A stretch of DNA of 64,000 bases from Bradyrhizobium sp. U87765 SZCCT0048 (lineage in GTDB: Bacteria; Pseudomonadota; Alphaproteobacteria; Rhizobiales; Xanthobacteraceae), in NCBI RefSeq assembly GCF_018131225.1, contig NZ_JAFCMM010000003.1, forward strand, positions 852,864-916,863, read 5' to 3'. The notes beneath the pieces were generated by a model. It was not told the DNA's origin, did not search any database, and was given only the letters and a program-made list of their open reading frames with translations. Below, in pieces: positions 43,685 to 52,800 of this stretch (within the stretch, counting starts at the first letter, position 1; every line of letters begins with the position of its first letter). A program made the translations under genes and the position numbers.

Positions 43685-44728
43685 TCATTCCACCGCGAGC
43701 AACGCCTCCGCCATCGCCGCGATGATCTCGCGCGCCTCCAGGTCGGCCAGCCAGTCCGGCGGAATCGCGGCCTCGCCCCATCGCGCGCCGAGGATGTTGC
43801 CGGTGATGGCGCCGGTGGAATCGGAATCGCCGTCGTGGTTGACCGCGATCTGCACGCCTTCGGCGAAGTCGCCGGCGGTCAGCGCGCAATAGAGGGCGAT
43901 CGCCAGCGCTTCCTCGGCGATCCAGCCGCCGCCGAGCATGGCGATGGCGCTTGGCGGCGGTTCGCCCGACGCCGCGAACTCCTCCGCACGCAGGATCGCC
44001 GCGAGCGTCTCGTCGTGCCGCGGCGCGCGGCGCAGACAATCCTTCGCCGTCCGCAAGGCGACCTCGATCGCCTCGCCACGCACGAGACCGAGCACCAGCA
44101 CGGCGAGCACGCCGGCCGGCAACGCCCCGGTGGGATGACCATGGGTCAGCGCGGCGAGATCGCAGCCAAGGCGAAACGTCATCATCGGCGTCATCGTCGC
44201 GGCGCGTCCGGCGGCAAACAGCCCGGCCGGCGCCATGCGCATCACTCCGCCGCAGCCCTTGCTGTCGTTGCGGGCAGAAGCGCCGAGGTCGCGCATGGCA
44301 TGGAGCGCCGCTAGGCACGTCCGCCCGGGGCCGCGACGCATGTTCAATTCCGGCAGCGCCGCGAGGCCGTCGGCCGGCTCCTCGTCGAGCCCTTCGAGGT
44401 TCATCTCGCCCTGGGTGCGCAACCAGCGCAGATACGCCTGTGCGACGCCACGAGTCAGTGCAGCGGGACTGGCGCCTGACGCTGCGCCCCGCAGCAGACC
44501 CTCGGCGGTGAACAGCGTCATCTGGGTGTCGTCGGTGATACCGCCGCGGCGGTCGAATGCCGGCGCGAATGCGGCAATGCCGCCGGGCCCAAACGCCTGC
44601 AGGATCTCGCTGCGCGACAGGAACTCGACGGGCGCGCCGAGCGCGTCGCCACAGGCGCCGCCGAGCAGGCAGCCGCGAAACCGCGATCGCATCCCCGCCC
44701 GCGACAACACCGGCATCCGCTCCCCCAT
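43685..44728 (-). CDS. ADP-ribosylglycohydrolase family protein
   Basis: A 347-residue DraG/ARH-like hydrolase. Metal-binding motifs are present: GACGDALGAPVEF, TDDTQMT at about residues 65-71, and NHDGDSDSTGAITGN near the C-terminus. Such enzymes remove ADP-ribose from proteins or small molecules. No dinitrogenase reductase or matching ADP-ribosyltransferase gene lies nearby, so the target is unknown. ATG at 44728 or 44716. Confidence 0.88.
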   Translation of the reverse strand: MGERMPVLSRAGMRSRFRGCLLGGACGDALGAPVEFLSRSEILQAFGPGGIAAFAPAFDRRGGITDDTQMTLFTAEGLLRGAASGASPAALTRGVAQAYLRWLRTQGEMNLEGLDEEPADGLAALPELNMRRGPGRTCLAALHAMRDLGASARNDSKGCGGVMRMAPAGLFAAGRAATMTPMMTFRLGCDLAALTHGHPTGALPAGVLAVLVLGLVRGEAIEVALRTAKDCLRRAPRHDETLAAILRAEEFAASGEPPPSAIAMLGGGWIAEEALAIALYCALTAGDFAEGVQIAVNHDGDSDSTGAITGNILGARWGEAAIPPDWLADLEAREIIAAMAEALLAVE

Positions 44729-44887
44729 CCGTGCGTATCGGAATTTGCCGCACCGCGCGGGGGCGATGCAACCGCCGCGGCCTCTGGCGGTCCGTGGCTA
44801 CGGTACATCGGCCGGCCGCCCTTGACCCAGCGCAAGGTCCACCTGGCGTCTTTGGGCCAGTGTCGCGCAATTCCTCCGGAGGCATCC

Positions 44888-45592
44888 GTGCCGTTCGATG
44901 TCACCCAACCCGCACTTGTCGCCGGCCTGCTGCTTGGGCTGGCGTCGAGCCTGCATTGCCTCGGCATGTGCGGCGGCATCGCGGCAGGCCTGGGCCTCGC
45001 CGTGCCGGGCGGACCATCGTGGCGCAGCCTTGTCGCGCCGCTGCTGCTGATCAACGCCGGGCGCATCAGCGGCTATGTCATCGCCGGCGCGCTGGTCGGC
45101 GGCCTCGGCACCCAGATGTTCGGCGCACTCGACCGCACGCTCGCCCATCTCGTGCTGCGCTGGGCGGCCGCGGTGTCGCTGGGGCTGATCGGCCTGTCGC
45201 TGCTCGGCGCGCTGCCGCTGCCCGATCCGCTGCTGCGGCTGGGCGGCGTGATCAGCCGCACCATCGGCCGCCTTGCCGCGAACCTGCCGGCACGGCGCCT
45301 CGGGCTGTTCACCGCCGGCTGCGTCTGGGGCTTCTTTCCCTGCGCCATGGTCTATGCGGCGCTGTTCTACGCCATGCTGGCTGGTGGCGCGCTGTCCGGC
45401 GCGCTGGTGATGCTCGGATTCGGGCTCGGCACGCTGGCGCCCGTGATGGGCGCCGGCCTCGGCCTGCCCTGGCTGCGCGGCCGTGCGCGCTCGCCGCGGC
45501 TGCAGACGCTGATGGGCTGCGCCATCCTCGCGCTCGGCTTCGCGAGCGCGCTGCCGCCGGAAGCGCTGCCGGCGTGGTGCCGTTTCGGCTGA
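44888..45592 (+). CDS. TauE/SafE-like membrane protein (HCxGMCGG type)
   Basis: A 234-residue integral membrane protein with about six helices. The first helix carries LASSLHCLGMCGG, and a later helix reads VWGFFPCAMVYAAL; these match the COG2836-type TauE/SafE/UreH-like family linked to metal or sulfur-compound export. GTG at 44888 is supported by GGAGG with 5-nt spacing (44878-44882). Substrate unknown. Confidence 0.8.
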   Translation: MPFDVTQPALVAGLLLGLASSLHCLGMCGGIAAGLGLAVPGGPSWRSLVAPLLLINAGRISGYVIAGALVGGLGTQMFGALDRTLAHLVLRWAAAVSLGLIGLSLLGALPLPDPLLRLGGVISRTIGRLAANLPARRLGLFTAGCVWGFFPCAMVYAALFYAMLAGGALSGALVMLGFGLGTLAPVMGAGLGLPWLRGRARSPRLQTLMGCAILALGFASALPPEALPAWCRFG

Positions 45593-45698
45593 GGCGACCG
45601 CGCGATCGGCGGGCTCACACCTCGCCGTGCCGGCCGCGATGCGGGCGACGCCACGACGACGCCATGCCGCGGCATGATCAATCCTGCTTGAGGCTGCC

Positions 45699-46025
45699 TC
45701 AGTTGATGCTGCTCTTGCCGGGCGTCGCGTCGAGCTGGAGCTTCTGCGCTTCAGCCACCTCGCGGGCATGGGCCAGGAACAGGCGACCGATGTCGCCGGG
45801 CAGGAACACGGCGGTGCGGATGTCGCCCGCGTCGCTGGCATCGCCGCGCGTGGTGCCGAACCACAGGCGCACGCCGAGCCGGTTGCTCTGGATGTGGAAG
45901 ATATTCGCCCATTGATCGAGCGCTGCGGGCTGCGCCGGCAACGACAAAGTGTTGGCCGGCGTCTGCCTGCCCGTCACGCCCTGATCCGCTGCTGCTCGCT
46001 GTCCGCGCTTCTTTTTCGCCGTCAT
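45699..46025 (-). CDS. Hypothetical small protein, DUF3467-like
   Basis: A 108-residue protein with a basic N-terminus (MTAKKKRGQR) and a region (QWANIFHIQSNRLGVRLWFG ... AVFLPGDIGRLFLAHAREVA) that recalls DUF3467, a short domain of unknown function. ATG at 46025 has AGAGG upstream. Family assignment is tentative. Confidence 0.55.
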   Translation of the reverse strand: MTAKKKRGQRAAADQGVTGRQTPANTLSLPAQPAALDQWANIFHIQSNRLGVRLWFGTTRGDASDAGDIRTAVFLPGDIGRLFLAHAREVAEAQKLQLDATPGKSSIN

Positions 46026-46332
46026 GAAATTGCCTCTGAAGACCCATGTTCGCGGCGTCGACCGTAATCGGCAGTCCCTGCCGCCTGCTGACGCGCACAT
46101 CGTTGAAGTGTGCGCGCCTACATTGTCAGCCGCGCGCGGCGCACGCACCTGCTCAATCTCGCGTTCATCCTATCGCGCGAAAGTTTCACTAAAAAAAGGT
46201 TCAAAAAATTCGGTGTATTTGATTCAATTCGTCATGATCGGGGCTTTCTCCGAACATCGAGGCATTTCGCGCGCCTCCCTGCCATGGCGCGGGAGGCGCG
46301 TGAGATCCGCACTTCAGCGAAAGGCCCGCGTG
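46026..46332. other. Intergenic region with an AT-rich patch
   Basis: A 307-bp stretch. Most is GC-rich without features; 46190-46240 is strikingly AT-rich (CTAAAAAAAGG, TCAAAAAATTCGG) and probably carries the promoter of the gene at 46025, the end of the NmrA-like transcript, or both. Boxes cannot be fixed. Confidence 0.35.
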
Positions 46333-47316
46333 TTACCGGCTGCGTTGCGGAGGCTTCGGCGCGTGCACGCCGCCGCGTTCACGTTCCACCACCGGGAGCA
46401 GATGCGCGCGCACCCAGCTGGCGATCGGCTGCGGCACAAAGCCATCGAGCCCCGGCTGCGGCGTGAAGGCGCCCGCGAGGATGGCATCGGCTTCCGCACG
46501 GTGCTGCGCGAAGAAGCGGAATTTGGATGCAACACGGCGGCCCATGCCGAATCCCATGGCCGCGTCGACCTCGCGCTCGAATTCATCGAGCGGTTGCGCG
46601 CGATAGACGATGCGGCGGCCGAGGCCATCGGAGATACGCCGGGCAAGCTCATCGCCGCTGACACTCTCCGGCCCCGCGATGCGATGATCGCCGCCGAACA
46701 TGCCACGCACCAGCAGCATCACCGCCGCCTCGGCGCAATCGGCCGCGCTGGTCCAGGCGATGCGCTGCCCTGCCGCGATCGGCGGGGCGAACACGCCCTG
46801 TGTCGCGATCTCGGCGAGCGCAGAGGGTTTCAGCAGGTTGTCGAGATACATCGTCGGCCGCACCACCGCGAACGGCAGGCCCGCACAGCGCACATCATCC
46901 GTCATCGCCGCGTTGGCTACGAAGCTCGGCTCCTCGCAAGGCGCCGGCCGGCTGGCGCTGGCGAGCTTCAGCACCAGCGCGGCGACGCCGCCGGCGCGCG
47001 CCGCCACCAGCGCGTGCCGCGCCCGCACCCGCATGATATCCAGCGGGCCGATCGGCACCTGCAGCACGAGCGCGCCGGCGCCATCGCAAGCGGCGATCAG
47101 CGTGGCAGCGTCATCGAGATCACCGACCGCGATCTCCGCGCCCTGTGCGGCGAGCGGCTGCGCCCCGGCGCGATCGCGCACCAGCGCGCGCACCCTGAGG
47201 CCGCGTGCGAGCGCCGCGCGCACGACAGCGCCGCCCTGCACGCCATTGGCGAGGGTGACGAGAACAGGCTTCGACGGCTCGAAACCGGACACAAGACCAG
47301 ACAAGGGATTGGACAT
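46333..47316 (-). CDS. NmrA-like NAD(P)-binding protein
   Basis: A 327-residue Rossmann-fold protein of the atypical SDR/NmrA group (VTLANGVQGGAVVRAALARGLRVRALVRD; VVRPTMYLDNLL). The usual TGxTGxxG motif is altered to LANGVQGG, so cofactor binding may differ. Members act as redox sensors or quinone/isoflavone-type reductases. ATG at 47316 follows AAAGGAG. The reading frame is open for another 294 bp upstream but without coding character. Confidence 0.75.
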   Translation of the reverse strand: MSNPLSGLVSGFEPSKPVLVTLANGVQGGAVVRAALARGLRVRALVRDRAGAQPLAAQGAEIAVGDLDDAATLIAACDGAGALVLQVPIGPLDIMRVRARHALVAARAGGVAALVLKLASASRPAPCEEPSFVANAAMTDDVRCAGLPFAVVRPTMYLDNLLKPSALAEIATQGVFAPPIAAGQRIAWTSAADCAEAAVMLLVRGMFGGDHRIAGPESVSGDELARRISDGLGRRIVYRAQPLDEFEREVDAAMGFGMGRRVASKFRFFAQHRAEADAILAGAFTPQPGLDGFVPQPIASWVRAHLLPVVERERGGVHAPKPPQRSR

Positions 47317-47656
47317 CGGCACTGCTCCTTTAGTCAGGGTCCGCCGGAGCAGCGGGATCGGCATGGCGACCGGACAGACCCAAGGATGCGCACAAGGCGC
47401 GGGACTGTCGGGGGTTCGCGTGCTGCGCACGCGAACAGAGCTTCCTCGCGGAACGAAGAAGGGCTTGGGCCTACCCAGACCAAGCCAGCCATTTTCGACA
47501 CCAGGGTTTGACCAGATGGAAGGCGCGAGGTCAACGCGGGACTGGGCGGCCCACCGCCAAAGCGCGCCAGCCCGGAGCAACCGATACCGGCCCGCGGAGA
47601 TGCGCCTCATTGGGGGCGCGCCGGAGCCGATGCCCGCGCTGCGCTTCGAAGCGAAG
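47317..47656. other. Intergenic region with perfect palindrome
   Basis: A 340-bp leader of the NmrA-like gene, after the SDR gene on the same strand. It holds GTTCGCGTGC-TGC-GCACGCGAAC at 47414-47436, a perfect 10-bp stem with a 3-nt loop. The remainder shows nothing recognisable. Confidence 0.5.
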
Positions 47657-48496
47657 TCAGGTGACGTCGGTGGCCAGCGAGACGGTCTTCCAGGCCTCGA
47701 AATCCGCCTGCCGTGCTGTCATCTGCTCCTCGACCAGCCGGACGGCGTCGCTGCCGAGCAGCAGATTGGCCGGCGGATGGTCCGACATGACGACCTTGAG
47801 CATCGCCTGCGCCGCCTTCGCCGGATCGCCGACCTGCCGGCCGCTCATGTCCATGCGGCGCTTGCGCACCGGCTCGAAGATGGCGTCGTAGTCGGCGATC
47901 GACCGCTCCGCCCGCACCATCGAACGTCCCGCCCAGTCGGTGCGAAAGCCGCCCGGCTCGATCGCGGTGACCTTGATGCCGAAGTCGCGGACCTCCTTGC
48001 CGAGCGCCCCGGAGATGCCCTCCAGCGCGAACTTGCTGCCGTGGTAGAAACTGAGGCCAGGAAACGTGATGATGCCGCCCATCGACGTGATGTTGATGAT
48101 GTGCCCGGCACGACGCTGGCGCATGGCGGGCAACACGGCCTGGATCATCGCCACGGCGCCGAACACATTGACCTCGAACTGGCGCCGCAGATCGTCGATC
48201 GACGATTCCTCCAGAATGCCCTCATGGCCGTAGCCGGCATTGTTGACGAGCACGTCGATCGCTCCGACGCGCTCTTCGATCCCGGCCACCACGGGCGCGA
48301 CCCGCGCCGTGTCGGTGACATCGAGGATCACCGCATGGGCGCGCTCACTGAGCGCTTCGAACGTCTCCTTGTCGCGGGCCGTGCGCACGGTTCCGGCGAC
48401 GACATGGCCATCGCGCAGTGCCGCCTCCGCCAGGGCGCGGCCGAACCCGGACGATACGCCGGTGATGAGAAATGTCTTGGCCGATGGTCTTGTCAT
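47657..48496 (-). CDS. SDR-family oxidoreductase
   Basis: A 279-residue classical short-chain dehydrogenase with ITGVSSGFGRALA, NNAG, and catalytic Ser138, Tyr151, Lys155 (YHGSKFALEG). The long C-terminal extension after residue 190 resembles retinol-dehydrogenase-like members. It is divergent from a LysR gene, which probably controls it. ATG at 48496 has AAAGGGACC just upstream. Confidence 0.85.
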   Translation of the reverse strand: MTRPSAKTFLITGVSSGFGRALAEAALRDGHVVAGTVRTARDKETFEALSERAHAVILDVTDTARVAPVVAGIEERVGAIDVLVNNAGYGHEGILEESSIDDLRRQFEVNVFGAVAMIQAVLPAMRQRRAGHIINITSMGGIITFPGLSFYHGSKFALEGISGALGKEVRDFGIKVTAIEPGGFRTDWAGRSMVRAERSIADYDAIFEPVRKRRMDMSGRQVGDPAKAAQAMLKVVMSDHPPANLLLGSDAVRLVEEQMTARQADFEAWKTVSLATDVT

Positions 48497-48542
48497 GGCA
48501 GGTCCCTTTCCTGATCGATTGCCGGCTCAAGATAGGGCGATT

Positions 48543-48558
48543 GATTGATGCAACAATC
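48543..48558. promoter_or_regulatory. Candidate LysR box
   Basis: GATTG-ATGCAA-CAATC, an inverted repeat of LysR type, in the 100-bp spacer between the divergent SDR and lysR genes. Confidence 0.45.
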
Positions 48559-48596
48559 GGGATAAAATGAAATGACCTGATGAAGGAAATCGCACA

Positions 48597-49595
48597 ATGC
48601 TGGAAACCGGCCTGTTCGAACTGAACGCCGTGGGGGCGATCTCCGCCCATCGCAGCTTTCGCGCCGCCGCGGCCGAGCTCGGCATTTCACCTTCGGCGCT
48701 CAGCCATGCGATCGCGGGACTGGAGGCGCGGCTCGGCGTCCGCCTGATCAACCGCACCACCCGCAGTGTCGCCTTGTCGGAGGCCGGAGAGCGTTTCCTG
48801 GCGCGGGTCCGGCCGGCGCTGCAGGAGATCGCCGGCGCGATGGAGGACGTCAACGCGTTTCGCGACACGCCGACAGGCACGCTCCGCATCAATCTGAAGG
48901 AGCGCGCCGCGCATCAGATCCTGCGCCCGGTGGTCGCGACCTATCTCAGGCGCTATCCCGACATGAATGTCGAGCTGGTGATCGAGGGCCGCCCGATCGA
49001 CATCGTCGCGGAAGGTTTCGACGCCGGCGTTCGCCTGGCGGAGGCCGTCCCGCAGGACATGGTCGCCGTGCCCTGCGGCCCGGACACGCGCTTCATCGTG
49101 GTTGGCGCGCCGGCCTATCTCGACGGCGCGCCCGCGTTGCGATCGCCCGCGGACCTGCTCGCCCATACCTGCATCCGCCGGCGGCTGCCCGGCGGCAAAC
49201 TGTACCGCTGGGAATTCGAGAAACGCGGTGAAGAGATGTCGCTGGATGTGCCGGGCCGGCTGACGCTGGACAACGACCTTCTGATGGTCGACGCCGCGCT
49301 TGAAGGTCTCGGCCTCGCTTTCCTCAGCGACTTCTGGGTGACCCGCCATCTCGCGGCGGGCACGCTGAAAGCGGTGCTCGACGACTGGACGCCACCGTTC
49401 CCCGGACTGCGCCTCTACTATCCGCCGCACCGGCACATGACCGCCGGCCTTCGCGCCTTCATCGACCTGCTGCGTGAAGAGCAAAAGTCGTGGCTGGCGG
49501 GAAAGACAACGCCGCCCCCTGGCACCACGACACCCGGCGCAAAGGCGACCGGCGGCTTGCGGCGCTCCGGCAAGAGCAGAACCACCCAAAGCTAG
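48597..49595 (+). CDS. LysR-family transcriptional regulator
   Basis: A 332-residue LTTR. N-terminal winged helix (RSFRAAAAELGISPSALSHAIAGLEARLGVRLINRTTRSVALSEAG) and a C-terminal periplasmic-binding-like effector domain (LRINLKERAAHQILRPVV; GFDAGVRLAEAVPQDMVAV). Resembles the group that controls divergent SDR genes. The last 35 residues are a low-complexity Pro/Thr/Gly tail. Confidence 0.9.
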   Translation: MLETGLFELNAVGAISAHRSFRAAAAELGISPSALSHAIAGLEARLGVRLINRTTRSVALSEAGERFLARVRPALQEIAGAMEDVNAFRDTPTGTLRINLKERAAHQILRPVVATYLRRYPDMNVELVIEGRPIDIVAEGFDAGVRLAEAVPQDMVAVPCGPDTRFIVVGAPAYLDGAPALRSPADLLAHTCIRRRLPGGKLYRWEFEKRGEEMSLDVPGRLTLDNDLLMVDAALEGLGLAFLSDFWVTRHLAAGTLKAVLDDWTPPFPGLRLYYPPHRHMTAGLRAFIDLLREEQKSWLAGKTTPPPGTTTPGAKATGGLRRSGKSRTTQS

Positions 49596-49695
49596 AGCGC
49601 GTTCTCTTTTGATCGAATTGCAAACGCGCTCCAGATTCTTGTTCCGACGCGTTTTCTTCACGCCAACCGTTACCCGCTTCGCTCGAAAACGCTCT
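49593..49695. repeat. Dispersed imperfect inverted repeat after lysR
   Basis: Begins TAGAGCGCGTTCTC and ends GCTCGAAAACGCTCT, with inner AACGCGCTCCAG and GACGCGTTTTC. Elements with these AGAGCGTTTTC ends are common in Bradyrhizobium-like genomes. It overlaps the lysR stop codon and lies between convergent genes. Confidence 0.65.
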
Positions 49696-49830
49696 GGCGT
49701 CGGGCAGTCATCCGGACCGGCAACGACAGGCCCGGCCACCCCTCGGGAACGCCGGGGCTCCCGATCAACCCGGCCGCGAACCTCTCCAGCTCCGGACATT
49801 CCCGCAGGCCACGCGATAGATCGATCACGC

Positions 49831-52800
49831 TCACCAGCTATAGCGCACCATTCCCTTGCCCGCGTAAGAGCGGGTGACGCTGGAGAACTCGCCCTCGAAG
49901 GTCGCCGCGGCCGACCAGCCGTTGCTCCACTTCATCTCGGCGGACGCCGTGGTCAGCGCGGCGTCGGCCGCCTGTGCCGCGCCGTTGACCACGAAGCTCG
50001 CGCCCGGCAGCGCCTGGAAGGCGGCTGCGATCGCGCGATCCGGATTGAAGTCGTGCGCCCAGGCAACGCGGCTGCGCAGCGTCAGGATGCCGTCCTGCAT
50101 GGCGAACGACTTGTCGGTGCGCAGGCCGAGTTCAGTCCGCGTGTCGGTGACGCTCTTCGACGCATTGCTCAGCGCGAAGGTCGAGGCGCCGGAGATCGCC
50201 TGCTCGGCATATTCCGGCAGATCGAACGCCGTCACCTGCACGGCAGCATAAGGCGTGACGCCGATGCCGCCGACGACAGGAGCGACGACGCGATAGCCGC
50301 TCTCGATGCGCCCCGCATAGGCATTGGCGGTGAACCTGGCGCGCAGCTGGTCGACGCCGGCGAGCGTCACCGTGCGGTTGGTGGTGATGTCCTGCCAGCC
50401 ATAGGCCAGCGCGCCGGTGATGTAGGCCGCGCCCATGGTGTGACGGACGAAGGCGCCGGCCTGGAACAGGTCGGAGCGACCGCTGCCGAGAGTGTTGACA
50501 TTGAAGCTGGTGCCGCCGCCAGCGAGCGCGAAGCCGGCCAGCGTATCCGGCGAGATCAGGTAGTCCGCGCCGACCGCCGTGCCCGCGACGCTGCTGGTCG
50601 TGTCGTTCGAGCCGAGCACCGCATTGCCGCTCGTGCTCTGCGCTCCGCCATAGCCCGCCGCCCACACGCGCCAGCGCGGCGCGAAGATAGCCGGCGCCGC
50701 CTTGGTGAACATCGCGAAGGCATCGCCCGTGCGACCGGCGACGGTCGCCTCGTCCGCATAGCCTGCAGGTGACGTTGCGCCATCGACGCCATCTCCCCGC
50801 CCCGTGGATGGATCGGTCAACACCCCCAGGAACAGATCCATGGCCCTGAACGTCGCCTGCTGCGTGCCGGTCGCCAACTCGCCCGAGACCTGGGTCAGAC
50901 CCGAAGGCGTCAGCGCACCGAACACGATCGGGATCGCCCCGGCCGTGTTGAACGAGTTCACCAGCGCGTTGCCGACGTTGCGCTGGTTGACCGTCAACCC
51001 GTTGTTGGCGGGCGCCGCCGGCGGAGTGAAGTTGAGTGCGAGATCGAGATAGGCGTGCGTGCCGTCATAGCTCAGGCTCGAGGTGAAGCCCGATGGCAGG
51101 TTGGTGTTGGCGAGGGCATTGAACGTGCCGCTGATGCCACCCGCCGCGTTGACGATGGTGTATTGCTTGCTGACGTAGCTGCCCGCGCTGAAGAACGCCT
51201 GCACCGAGGCGCCGCCGAGCGTCGCCGCGCCGGTGACGGTGACGAACGACGCCGTCTGCGGATTGATCGCCACCTGGTAGAACGCGCCCGGGGAGAACGC
51301 GAGGCTGCCGGTGACGGCCATCGACGTGCCCGGCGTGCCGTTGCCCGGCGCAAAGGCCGCGCCGCTGCCGATCGACAGGGTGCCGACCGATCCCGTGCCA
51401 AAGAACGCGCCGCCGGAGATCACTGTATTGCCACTGATCGTGCCGGCGTTGTTGAACGTGCCGGCGGTGCTGGTGAGGCCGCCATTGAGCGTGCCGGCGT
51501 TGAGCCCGGCGCCGCTGTTGCTCACCAGGCCCGACACCGTCGCACCCGCGCCGTTGGCGAACGTGCCTGAGGTCGTGATCGCCCCGGTCCAGGTTCCGTT
51601 GTTGGCGATGCGGCCGCTGCTCCCGGCGACATTGCCGGTCCAGCTGCCGTTGTTGGTGATGCTGCCGGTATTGCCGGCGACGGCAGCGACATAGCTGCCG
51701 TTGTTGGTCACCGTACCGGCATTGCTGAGATCGTCGCGCACCGTGCCGCCCGCCGCCACCGTGATGGCGCCGCCGCTGCTGTTGGTGATGCCGCCGGCGG
51801 TTGCAATCAGAGTGCCGCCGTTTGCCACCGTGACCGCGCCGGCGTTGGTCAGGAGACCGCCGAGATTGAAGCTGCCGGCCGATGCGATCGCCAGGTTCGC
51901 GCCCGCAGCGTTGGTGAAGGTCGCGTTGCCGGCGAACACACCGCCGACAGTGAAGATGCCGGCAGTGTTGGCGATCGCGCCGGTTACCGTGCCGCCATTG
52001 GCATTGACCGTGCCGGTGTTGGTCACCGTGCCGGTGACCGTGCCCGAGGTCGTGAAGATCGCGCCGTTGGTCACATTGGAGGTGATGCTGCCGGCCGCGG
52101 CGAGCACCAGCGTGCCACCGCTGACCGTCGTCGTGCCTGTGTAGGTGTTGGCGCCGGACAGCGTGAGCGTACCCGTCGAGACGGTCAGGGCGCCGCCGCC
52201 GGCGATGACGCCTCCGAAGCTGCCCTGGCCTATCGTCGTCGTTGCGCCCGCCGCGTTGGTCAGCGTTCCGCCAGTGCCCTGAAGATTGGCAATGGTGGCG
52301 TTGCCGCCGTTGAAGTCGAGCGTGCCGCCGGCATCGATCTTCGTGGCGCCAGCCGCCGCCGTCAGCGTGCCGAGCGAGCTATTGCCCGTGCCGGCCCGCA
52401 AGACGCCGCCGGCGACCTCGAGCGTATCGAGGGGCTGACCGCTGACCGACGACGCCGCGAAGACGATGGTGCCGGTGTCGAGTGCCGAGCCGAAGACCGG
52501 CCTGGCGTTGGCGACACTGACCGAGAAAGCGCCGGTCAACGTCGCGCTCGTGCCGGTAACCGCTGCGATCGTGCCCCGCGTCGTCGCCAGGCTCAGCGCA
52601 TTGGCGAGGCTGCCCGTCGCTCCGAACTCGAGCAGGCCGCCGTTGATGGCGATGGCGCCGGTGCCGGCCGCGTCGATCGCACCGGCCGTTGCATGCTGGA
52701 GCGAGAGGATGCCCGCATTGAGCGCAGTGCCCCCGGTATAGGTGTTGGCGCCGGTCAGGACCTGCGCACCGCCGCCGTTCTTGACGAACGACAGCTTGCC

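Noticed and set aside
42769..44728. A prophage or mobile island around the terminase-like gene
   Set aside because: No integrase, portal, capsid or attachment-like repeats are nearby, and base composition matches the surroundings.
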